Assembly: GCA_012027055.1 (NCBI GenBank)
Contig: VEPF01000176.1
Coordinates: 1-5,936, forward strand
From: Gemmatimonadota bacterium
GTDB lineage: Bacteria; Gemmatimonadota; Gemmatimonadetes; Longimicrobiales; RSA9
DNA: 5,936 nucleotides
Direction: 5' to 3'
The translations under genes and the position numbers were made by a program. The notes under the pieces were generated by a model. The model made no database searches. It was not told the origin of the DNA and saw only the letters and a list, made by a program, of their open reading frames with translations. This document shows, piece after piece, positions 1 to 5,563 of the stretch; the stretch's first letter is position 1; the number at the start of each line of letters is the position of its first letter.

Positions 1-277
1 CGGGGCTGGGGTCGGTGGGGTGCATGTCCACCGGGTTGCCCCGCCCGTTGTCCACCACCGTGATGGAGTCGTCGGGGTGGATGACCACGTCGATCCGAGT
101 GCAGAAGCCCGCGAGGGCTTCATCCACGGAGTTGTCCACCACCTCGTAGGCCAGATGGTGCAGCCCGCGGGCGCTGGTCGAGCCGATGTACATGCCGGGG
201 CGCTTGCGGACCGCTTCCAGCCCCTTCAGCACCTGGATCTGGCCGGCCGAATACTCGTGCTTCTCGCTCTTCGCCAT
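1..277 (-). CDS. gyrB: DNA gyrase subunit B, N-terminal fragment (runs off window)
   Basis: This is the ATPase subunit of DNA gyrase, the type IIA topoisomerase that introduces negative supercoils using ATP in partnership with GyrA. Only the first 92 codons are present; the gene continues past base 1. The protein starts MAKSEKHEYSAGQIQVLKGL and then shows the family N-terminus with KRPGMYIGS at residues 25-33. The GHKL ATPase Bergerat-fold motif EVVDNSVDEALAG lies at 45-57, with the catalytic Glu45 and the Mg-binding Asn49. The second ATP-loop motif reads DNGRGNPVD at 76-84, where the family normally has DNGRGIP: Ile is replaced by Asn81. The ATG at 277-275 is chosen because it gives the usual length before the first motif and has an SD-like GAAAGGTG upstream. 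It lies 228 nt downstream of dciA. ParE shares this N-terminus, but the recF-dciA context favours GyrB. Confidence 0.95.
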   Translation of the reverse strand, partial: MAKSEKHEYSAGQIQVLKGLEAVRKRPGMYIGSTSARGLHHLAYEVVDNSVDEALAGFCTRIDVVIHPDDSITVVDNGRGNPVDMHPTDPSP

Positions 278-280
278 CTC

Positions 281-289
281 GCACCTTTC
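281..289 (-). promoter_or_regulatory. Ribosome binding site of gyrB
   Basis: Read on the minus strand the sequence is GAAAGGTGC, then GAG, then the ATG at 277. The AAGG/AGGTG core is complementary to the 16S rRNA tail and ends about five to seven bases before the start codon. This supports the chosen gyrB start. Confidence 0.6.
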
Positions 290-295
290 AGCGTG

Positions 296-316
296 CGGGC
301 GCGCCCGGCGCGCCCG
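296..316 (-). repeat. GC-rich inverted repeat / hairpin upstream of gyrB
   Basis: On the minus strand, CGGGCGCG (316-309) and CGCGCCCG (303-296) form a perfect 8-bp stem around the 5-nt loop CCGGG. The same bases also form a perfect 12-bp palindrome (296-307) and two tandem copies of a 9-base unit (299-307 and 308-316, plus-strand GCGCGCCCG). It ends about eight bases before the SD-like sequence of gyrB, so folding in the mRNA could affect translation initiation. No T tract follows, so it is not a standard terminator. Self-complementary tracts are common by chance at this GC content, so a role is only inferred. Confidence 0.45.
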
Positions 317-449
317 GCGGCGCAGGTTGCTGCGGCCGCCCCGTTATGCGCTCATCCTCGAGCCCGCGGGATGAACCTGGACTGATACCCCGCCCGCGCC
401 CGCGGGTTGCGCGCGGCACCTCGAAAAACCCCTTGCGCCAGAACGCCTT

Positions 450-465
450 TCGGACGTCGGTCCGA
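450..465. repeat. Short inverted repeat downstream of dciA
   Basis: TCGGAC and GTCCGA form a perfect 6-bp stem with the 4-nt loop GTCG, about 40 bases past the dciA stop codon. No T run follows directly; the nearest, on the minus strand, is over 20 bases further downstream. It could be a transcript 3'-end structure, an operator, or chance. Confidence 0.3.
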
Positions 466-505
466 CGATGACGCCGGCCCCCACGCGCGCCCGGCGCCAG
501 CCCGG

Positions 506-817
506 TCAGGACTGGTCCGCCATCACGAACCGGATGCGCTGGATCCGGCCCCGGGCGCGGCCTTCGTTGAGCCGCCGGATGATCTCCCGCTCCATCAGCT
601 TGAGCTCGCTCAGCCAGGCGCTGGAGCGGACCGCCACCACCAGCACGCCGGCCGCCGAGGTGCGGAGCGGCTCGGTCACCGCCGCGATGGCCGGGCCGAC
701 GCGGTCCGCCCACTCGGGCAGCACGGCGGCTTCCTCGAGTCGCTCCTCGAGCCCGGCGCCCTTCAGGTACTCCCGCAGCGCGTCGCTCACCTTCACGGGG
801 CGGTTCTTCATGCTCAC
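506..817 (-). CDS. dciA: DciA family protein (DUF721), predicted replicative helicase loader
   Basis: DciA proteins interact with the replicative helicase DnaB and help place it on DNA in bacteria that lack DnaC or DnaI; they act in the cytoplasm at the origin. The 103-residue protein shows the DUF721 core: a helical N-terminus with SDALREYLKGAGLEERL (11-27), PEWADRVGP (34-42, conserved Trp36), TEPLRTSAAGVLVVAV (48-63), then SSAWLSEL (65-72) with the typical Trp68, and a C-terminal RLNEGRARGRIQRIRFV (82-98). It is close to the minimal domain, with no long extra tail. Its GTG start (817-815) overlaps the recF TGA as GTGA, and GGAGG lies eight bases upstream; an in-frame ATG at 811-809 is a less well spaced alternative. 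Translational coupling to recF is likely. The recF-DUF721-gyrB order, known in Mycobacterium, supports the call. Confidence 0.88.
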   Translation of the reverse strand: MSMKNRPVKVSDALREYLKGAGLEERLEEAAVLPEWADRVGPAIAAVTEPLRTSAAGVLVVAVRSSAWLSELKLMEREIIRRLNEGRARGRIQRIRFVMADQS

Positions 818-2010
818 GCGCCGATCCTCCCGTGCGCGATGCGCCAGCGCGCGACTTCGGCCACGCCGGTCTCCGGGCGCGGCAGCCCGGCAGCGGCAGG
901 CCCGGACCAGGGCGCGCCGGCCCGCGGTCCCAGTTCCACGTCCGTGTCCTTGGGCGCGGTGAGCGCCACCTGGCCGTGGCCGCCCTCGCGGAACAGCCGG
1001 ATGATGCGGCGGGAACGGCCGGGGTCCAGCTCGGCGAAGACATCATCCAGCAGCACGAGCGGGCGGCGGCCGCGGGCGGCCAGGATGGTGTCCGCCTCGA
1101 CCAGCCGGAGCGCGATCGCACCGGTGCGCTGCTGCCCGCCCGAGCCGTACTGCCGCAGGTCCACGCCGTGCTCGCCGGCCGCCATGATCAGGCCCAGGTC
1201 ATCGCGGTGCGGTCCGGCCAGCGTGACGCCCCGCTCGCGCTCGCGCGGCGCCACGCGTGCCAGGCGCTCGCGTAGCGCGGTCGCGGCCTCCGCTTCCGTG
1301 GCCGCCCCCGCGTGCGCGGCATCCGAGTGGTAGCGCAGCGTGGCGCTCCCGTCATCGCCGATCTCGCGGAACAGCTCGCTGAAACGGGACGCGTGCTCCG
1401 CCACCCAGCGGGCGCGGTCCACCACCAGGCGCGCGCCCGCCTGCACCAGGCCCTCGTCGAATGCCTCCAGCACCGCCCCGCTCACTTCGGCGCGCAGCAT
1501 GGCGTTCCGCTGGCGCAGCACGTGCCGGTAGCGCTGCAGGGCGGTGACGTAGCCGGGCACGTTGAGCGAGAGCACGATGTCCAGGAAGCGACGTCGCTCC
1601 CCCGGCCCGCCCGCCACGATCTGCACGTCCGACGGCGAGAACACCACCGCGCCGAGCAGACCCAGCGCATCGCTCAGCCGCGCCGGCTCGTTGCCATCGA
1701 GCGTGACGCGCTTGGTGCGCGTGCGCGGCTCGTACGCGGCGGCGACCTCCGTCTCGCGGCCGGTCGCGTCCCGGAACCGACCGCGGATGAAGAACACGTC
1801 CTCGCCGAAGCGGACCAGCTGCTCGTCGGGCGCGCCGCGGAAGGAGCGGAAGATCTCCAGGTAGTAGACGGCCTCGACCAGGTTGGTCTTGCCGGAGCCG
1901 TTGTCGCCGATGATGGCCGCGCCCGCGGGCGGCAACTCCAGGCGCAGCTCCTCGAAGTTGCGGAAATTGCGCAACAGGAGCTCGGTGCAGACGACGGCCG
2001 CGGACGTCAT
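814..2010 (-). CDS. recF: DNA replication and repair protein RecF
   Basis: RecF is an SMC-like ABC ATPase that works with RecO and RecR to load RecA at single-strand gaps and stalled forks. The 398-residue protein is slightly longer than the usual 350-390. It shows the N-terminal LLLRNFRNFEELRLEL (11-26), Walker A GDNGSGKT (35-42, Lys41), and the RecF-specific block FSPSDVQIVAGGPGERRRFLD (124-144). Further on are GPHRDDL (266-272), the ABC signature QYGSGGQQRT (287-296), Walker B LVLLDD (318-323) and the D-loop ELDP (327-330). The signature differs from the common ASQGQQR form but keeps GQQR. The C-terminus has a Gly/Pro/Ala-rich stretch (361-381) before the closing ARWRIAHGRIGA. The ATG at 2010 has no evident SD sequence; the start is placed by the short distance to the conserved RNFRN motif. 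It lies 43 nt after the crotonase gene and overlaps dciA by four bases. dnaN is not its direct upstream neighbour. Confidence 0.95.
   Translation of the reverse strand: MTSAAVVCTELLLRNFRNFEELRLELPPAGAAIIGDNGSGKTNLVEAVYYLEIFRSFRGAPDEQLVRFGEDVFFIRGRFRDATGRETEVAAAYEPRTRTKRVTLDGNEPARLSDALGLLGAVVFSPSDVQIVAGGPGERRRFLDIVLSLNVPGYVTALQRYRHVLRQRNAMLRAEVSGAVLEAFDEGLVQAGARLVVDRARWVAEHASRFSELFREIGDDGSATLRYHSDAAHAGAATEAEAATALRERLARVAPRERERGVTLAGPHRDDLGLIMAAGEHGVDLRQYGSGGQQRTGAIALRLVEADTILAARGRRPLVLLDDVFAELDPGRSRRIIRLFREGGHGQVALTAPKDTDVELGPRAGAPWSGPAAAGLPRPETGVAEVARWRIAHGRIGA
826..830 (-). promoter_or_regulatory. Ribosome binding site of dciA, inside recF
   Basis: A perfect GGAGG on the minus strand, within the last codons of recF, ends eight bases before the GTG at 817 and fourteen before the ATG at 811. 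The spacing favours the GTG start of dciA. Confidence 0.65.
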
Positions 2011-2053
2011 GCGGCCGGTCGCGGTGGGCGCGCGCCGGGACGTGGTGCCAACG

Positions 2054-2836
2054 TCAGCGTCCCCGGAAGGCGGCGGCGCGCTTCTCCAGGAACGCCTGCA
2101 TCCCTTCCTGCATGTCGGCCGTGGAGGCGAGCAGCCCGAACAGGCTGGACTCGAGCAGCTGCGCCTGCTCCGCCGTGGCCGCGGCCGCGTGATCCACGGA
2201 CTCCAGCGCGGCCGCGAGCGCGAGCGGCCCGTTGGCCAGGATCTGCTGCAGCCACGCGCGCGCGCTGTCCAGCAGGGCGGCGGGCTCGACGACGCGGTTC
2301 ACCAGCCCGATGCGCCACGCTTCCTGGGCATCGATGGGCTCGCCCGTGAGGATCAGCTCGAGCGCGCGGCCGCGGCCCACCAGGCGCGGCAGCCGCACCG
2401 TGCCGCCATAGCCGGGGATCACGCCCAGCTTCACTTCCGGCAGCCCGAACCTGGCCTTGCTCGAGGCGATGCGCAGGTGGCACGCGAGCGCCAGCTCCAG
2501 TCCGCCGCCCAGCGCGAAACCGTTCACCGCGGCGAGCACCGGCTTGGGCATGCGCTCCAGGAACCGGAACGCGTCCTGCCCCTTGCGCGAGACCTGCGCG
2601 CCGTCGAGCGGTCCCAGGCGCGCCAGCTCGGCGATGTCCGCGCCCGCCACGAAGGCCTTCTCGCCGGCGCCGGTGATGATCACGCCCCGCACGTCGGCCC
2701 GCTCGCGCAGCTCGTAGCACGCGCACTCCAGCTCCGCGATCGTGCGGGCGTTCAGGGCGTTGAGCCGGTCCGGGCGATTGACGGTCAGCAGCGCGCTGCC
2801 ATCCGCCACCTCGAGCGTCAGGAATTCGTAGGCCAT
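2054..2836 (-). CDS. Enoyl-CoA hydratase/isomerase (crotonase) family protein
   Basis: Crotonases hydrate trans-2-enoyl-CoA to 3-hydroxyacyl-CoA in fatty acid beta-oxidation and related acyl-CoA pathways, as cytosolic trimers or hexamers. The 260-residue length is typical. Visible motifs are VNRPDRLNALN (19-29), the first oxyanion-hole block AFVAGADI (61-68), NGFALGGGLELALACHLRIA (105-124), FGLPEVKLGVIPGYGGTVRL (130-149), LTGEPIDAQEAWRIGLVN (163-180) and the C-terminal FLEKRAAAFRGR. Both catalytic glutamates of true hydratases appear present (Glu114 in GGLEL, Glu134 in LPEV), so hydratase activity is likely; the acyl-CoA substrate cannot be told. The ATG at 2836 is preferred because MAYEFLTLEV matches the family N-terminus. 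An upstream in-frame TTG at 2872, overlapping the peptidase stop, would add 12 residues of Arg/Pro-rich sequence. No clear SD precedes the ATG. It probably shares a transcript with the peptidase 32 nt upstream. Confidence 0.92.
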   Translation of the reverse strand: MAYEFLTLEVADGSALLTVNRPDRLNALNARTIAELECACYELRERADVRGVIITGAGEKAFVAGADIAELARLGPLDGAQVSRKGQDAFRFLERMPKPVLAAVNGFALGGGLELALACHLRIASSKARFGLPEVKLGVIPGYGGTVRLPRLVGRGRALELILTGEPIDAQEAWRIGLVNRVVEPAALLDSARAWLQQILANGPLALAAALESVDHAAAATAEQAQLLESSLFGLLASTADMQEGMQAFLEKRAAAFRGR

Positions 2837-2868
2837 GGGCGGGCGTGGTGAGGGGATGCGACGACCCT

Positions 2869-5493
2869 TCAATCTACGCGCTCGGGGCTGCCCCTCACCA
2901 CTCCAGTGACCAGCCGGCCGGGGTCCAGCCAGCGGGCCGCGGCCGCCCGCATCTGCTCGGCCGTGACCGCCTCGATCCGGGCCTCGAACGCGCGGATCTC
3001 CTCGAGGCCGGCGCCGTACATGAGCGCGTCCGCGAGCACGGCCAGCTGCCCGGCATTGCTCTGCCGCCGGATCTGCCGCGCGCCGATCGTGTAGCGCTGC
3101 GCGCGCTCGATCTCGTCCGCGGGGAGCAGCTCCACCGTCCAGTGCAGCAGCTCGCGCAGCAGCTCCGTCCGGGCCTCCTCCTCGCGCTCCGGCGAGGTGC
3201 CGATGTAGGCGACGAATGCGCCTCCCTGCCAGCGCGCCAGCGGGTTCGCGGCCACGGCATACGCCAGCGAGCGGCGGCTGCGTAGCTCCTCGAACAGGCG
3301 GCCGCCCAGCCCGCCAATCGCGTTCGACAGGACCCGCAGCGGGAACAGGTCGGGATGGTTGCGAGGGGGCCCCGGGAAGCCCAGCACGATGGCCGTCTGC
3401 GCCTTGCGGCGTGACCGGACGATCTCGCCGCCGCTGCCCTGCCAGTCCGCGACCGGCAGGACCGGATCCGGGGGCGCGGCCGCGGCCGGCGCGAAGTGCG
3501 CCCCGATGAGGCCGGCCAGCGCATCCGGATCCGGCACCGCCCCGACCACGAACACCCAGGGCGCCCGGCCCGTCACCTGCGCCGCGTGCCAGTCCCGCAC
3601 CCGCTCCGCATCGGCCGCGCGCAGCGAGGTCTCGAGCAGCTCGATCCCCCAGCCGTACGGGTGGGCGCCGAAACCCTGCTCCAGCACCAGGCGGAGCGGG
3701 TAGTTGTACATGTCGTCGCGCACCTGCTCGAGGTCGCTCAGGGCGATGTCCCGCTCCCGGGCGACGTCATCGGCCGCGAACGCCGGCTCCAGCACCGCTT
3801 CCGCGATCAGCACCAGTCCTTCGTCCAGGTGGCGCGAGGGCAGCGTCATGCTCCAGCTGAACCCGTCCGGCGCGACCGCCGGCGCGATACTGCTGCCGAG
3901 CGCCTCGGTCGCTTCCGCCAGCGCCGCGCCGCTGCGCCGCAGTGTCGCCTTCACGGAGGCGCGGGCCATCAGGCTGGTGACGCCCGCCGCCGCAGCCGGC
4001 TCGTGCAGCGTCCCGCCCGGGTAGTTGACCGAAATGCTCACCTGCGTCGCTGCCGCGCGCGGCAGGATCGCGATCCGGGTCCCCGCCGCGGTCGTGTGGA
4101 AGCGGACGTCGTCTGCCACCCGCTCCGGCGTGAGCGGTGCGGCCGCGGGACGCGCGACGGCGGGCGCCACGGGCAGGGGCGGCGGCGGTGTTCCCGGCGT
4201 GTGCAGGGCCCGGCCGAGACGGACCAGGTCGGCGGGCGGCACCGGTTCGGGCCGGTGCAGCAGCAGGGTCCCCCGCTCGTGGTCCAGGTACTGGCGGGCC
4301 GCTCGCCGCCGCGCCGCCGGCGTGGTGGCGAGCAGGCGTTCCAGGTACTCCCGGGCCAGCTCCCAGCCGCCCAGCGCCTCCCACTCCGCCAGCAGCCGCG
4401 CCTGCCCTTCGGCGGTCTCCAGCCGCCGGATCAGGCGCGCTTCCAGGATGTTGTGCGCGCGCTGGAGCTCCTCGGCGCGGCAGCCGGCGGCCGCGGCGCT
4501 CAGCACCCCGGCGATGGCGGCGATGGCCGCCTCCGTCCGCTCCGGCCGCAGCTCTGCGCTCACCCCGAACACGCCCAGCTGCGTGGGCGTGTAGTTGTAT
4601 GCCGAGATCGCCGTCGCCAGGCCCGCGTCCCGCACCTGCCGGTACAACCGGGAGGCCCGCCCCTGCCCGAGCACCAGCGCCAGCACGTCCAGCACGGGCG
4701 TGTCCGGGTGCAGCGTCCCGGGCGTGCGCCAACCCCACTCCAGGTAGCTGTGCATGATGTCGCCGGCCAACTCCCGAAAGCGGAAGCCGCGCACGGGCGC
4801 CTCCGGCGGGCCCGGATCCCGCAGCACCTCGCCGGCCGGCATGGCCCCGTAGTAGCGCTCGGCCAGGTCGAACGCGCGCGCCGCGGTCACGGCGCCGGCG
4901 ATCACCAGGATGGTGTTGGACGGGTGGTACAGCGCGCGGTAGTAGCGCAGCACGTCGGCGCGCGTGAGGCCGCCCAGGACCGATTCCGTGCCGATGCGCC
5001 AGCGGCGGATGCGGTGGGTGTCGAACATGGCCTCGAACAGCTTCTCCTGCGCCACCGCTTCCGGGTTGTCCAGCTTGCGCTTCGCCTCCTGGATGATCAC
5101 CTGCAGCTCGCGGCGCAGCTCGCCCTCGGCGATGGCCGAGTGCTGGAGCGCGTCCGCCTGGATGTCCAGGGCCTGCTCCAGCGCGGCCGCGGGTAGCACG
5201 GTATAGTAGGAGGTGTGGTCGTAGATCGTGCCGGCGTTGAGGTAGCCGCCCGAAGCCTTGGTCTCGCGGGCGATCTCGCCCACGCCGCGGCGCTCCGTGC
5301 CCTTGAAGTACATGTGCTCGAGCACGTGACTGATTCCCACGATCGCGTCCGGCTCGTCGAAGTAGCCGGCCTTCACGTGGGTCACCACCGCCACGACCGG
5401 GGCACTGTGCTCCTCGCGGACCAGCACCGTGAGGCCGTTGCCGAGCACCAGCCGGTGGCTGGTCAGGCCTGACAGGAACGAGGCATCGCTCAT
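2869..5493 (-). CDS. M16 family zinc metallopeptidase, two M16 domains in one chain
   Basis: M16 (pitrilysin/insulinase) peptidases enclose peptides in a clam-shell chamber and cleave them with one zinc site. This 874-residue protein carries both halves in one chain. The first half has the inverted zinc motif HVLEH (56-60: ligands His56 and His60, base Glu59) with the third ligand Glu136 in VIIQEAKRK, 75 residues further on, as expected. It also has YLNAGTIYDHTSYYTVLP (84-101), RRWRIGTE (163-170) and a central GQGRASRLYRQVRDAGLA (276-293). A Pro/Ala-rich linker (about 414-455) leads to the second half, which keeps the fold (YPGGTLHEPAAAAGVTSLMA, 491-510) but lacks HxxEH and so is non-catalytic; it carries GGRLFEELRSRRSLAYAV (730-747), the usual Arg/Tyr substrate-binding element. 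No signal peptide or membrane segment is visible from the chosen ATG, which follows GGAAGAG at close spacing. That suggests a cytosolic enzyme, although relatives are often exported. It heads the likely operon. Confidence 0.94.
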   Translation of the reverse strand: MSDASFLSGLTSHRLVLGNGLTVLVREEHSAPVVAVVTHVKAGYFDEPDAIVGISHVLEHMYFKGTERRGVGEIARETKASGGYLNAGTIYDHTSYYTVLPAAALEQALDIQADALQHSAIAEGELRRELQVIIQEAKRKLDNPEAVAQEKLFEAMFDTHRIRRWRIGTESVLGGLTRADVLRYYRALYHPSNTILVIAGAVTAARAFDLAERYYGAMPAGEVLRDPGPPEAPVRGFRFRELAGDIMHSYLEWGWRTPGTLHPDTPVLDVLALVLGQGRASRLYRQVRDAGLATAISAYNYTPTQLGVFGVSAELRPERTEAAIAAIAGVLSAAAAGCRAEELQRAHNILEARLIRRLETAEGQARLLAEWEALGGWELAREYLERLLATTPAARRRAARQYLDHERGTLLLHRPEPVPPADLVRLGRALHTPGTPPPPLPVAPAVARPAAAPLTPERVADDVRFHTTAAGTRIAILPRAAATQVSISVNYPGGTLHEPAAAAGVTSLMARASVKATLRRSGAALAEATEALGSSIAPAVAPDGFSWSMTLPSRHLDEGLVLIAEAVLEPAFAADDVARERDIALSDLEQVRDDMYNYPLRLVLEQGFGAHPYGWGIELLETSLRAADAERVRDWHAAQVTGRAPWVFVVGAVPDPDALAGLIGAHFAPAAAAPPDPVLPVADWQGSGGEIVRSRRKAQTAIVLGFPGPPRNHPDLFPLRVLSNAIGGLGGRLFEELRSRRSLAYAVAANPLARWQGGAFVAYIGTSPEREEEARTELLRELLHWTVELLPADEIERAQRYTIGARQIRRQSNAGQLAVLADALMYGAGLEEIRAFEARIEAVTAEQMRAAAARWLDPGRLVTGVVRGSPERVD

Positions 5494-5523
5494 GGGCTCT
5501 TCCGGCGCTCTCGGGAAAGTCGC

Positions 5524-5552
5524 AGCTTAGCGGGCAGGGCACAGGCCCGCAA
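5524..5552 (-). promoter_or_regulatory. Candidate sigma-70 type promoter for the peptidase-recF-dciA transcript
   Basis: On the minus strand TTGCGG (5552-5547) and TAAGCT (5529-5524) are separated by exactly 17 bases. Each hexamer matches three of six consensus bases, including TTG of the -35 and T-A----T of the -10. Transcription would start near 5517, giving a leader of about 24 nt before the peptidase ATG. The geometry is good but the hexamers are weak, so this is a candidate only. Confidence 0.35.
5530..5550. repeat. Inverted repeat in the divergent intergenic region
   Basis: GCGGGC (5530-5535) and GCCCGC (5545-5550) are perfect 6-base inverted arms around a 9-base centre. The arms fill most of the space between the two candidate promoter hexamers and end just before the ribosome site of the BtpA gene. 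It could be an operator for both directions or a hairpin in the BtpA leader; chance is also possible at this GC content. Confidence 0.35.
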
Positions 5553-5559
5553 AGGGAGG
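5551..5559 (+). promoter_or_regulatory. Ribosome binding site of the BtpA family gene
   Basis: AAAGGGAGG is a strong SD sequence ending four bases before the GTG at 5564. No other in-frame start is near it, so it decides the start although the spacing is rather short. Confidence 0.7.
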
Positions 5560-5563
5560 CACC

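Larger units (their letters stand above)
278..505. other. Non-coding spacer between dciA and gyrB (gyrB leader)
   Basis: This 228-nt stretch is the largest gap in the window. I find no reading frame in it that resembles a known protein; frames that cross it are extensions of shadow frames from recF. It holds a GC-rich hairpin just upstream of the gyrB ribosome site, a smaller 6-bp inverted repeat at 450-465, and a five-T run (minus strand, near 424-428). No convincing Rho-independent terminator follows dciA, because no strong stem directly precedes the T run. No good sigma-70 promoter is visible; the sequence GCATAACG near 340-350 on the minus strand is a weak -10 candidate without a properly spaced -35. 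The gap may hold a gyrB promoter of a kind I cannot recognise, or the gene may be read through from recF-dciA. Confidence 0.6.

Noticed and set aside
335..375. Sigma-70 promoter for gyrB with -10 near GCATAACG
   Set aside because: The best upstream -35-like hexamer (TTCATC) is 21 bases away and matches poorly, so I do not list it as a promoter.
420..465. Rho-independent terminator after dciA
   Set aside because: The 6-bp inverted repeat at 450-465 is separated from the T run near 424-428 by over 20 bases, and no strong stem directly precedes the T run.
278..505. tRNA or other structured RNA gene in the largest spacer
   Set aside because: No T-loop GGTTCGA-like box, CCA end or cloverleaf arrangement is visible on either strand.
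288..1121. Minus-strand open frame crossing the end of recF, dciA and the gyrB leader
   Set aside because: It is out of frame with both recF and dciA, which carry clear family motifs, and its extension into the spacer resembles no protein.
1312..2349. Plus-strand open frame of 345 codons across recF and the crotonase gene
   Set aside because: It spans parts of two well-supported genes on the other strand and has low-complexity Arg/Ala content with no domain.
2837..2872. TTG start of the crotonase overlapping the peptidase stop codon
   Set aside because: It would add a 12-residue Arg/Pro-rich extension unlike the family and has no SD; the ATG at 2836 fits the family N-terminus.
3496..5196. 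Plus-strand open frame of 566 codons antisense to the peptidase gene
   Set aside because: Long antisense frames are expected in GC-rich genes. The product is Arg/Gln/His-rich with no recognisable motif, while the minus-strand frame is a complete M16 peptidase.
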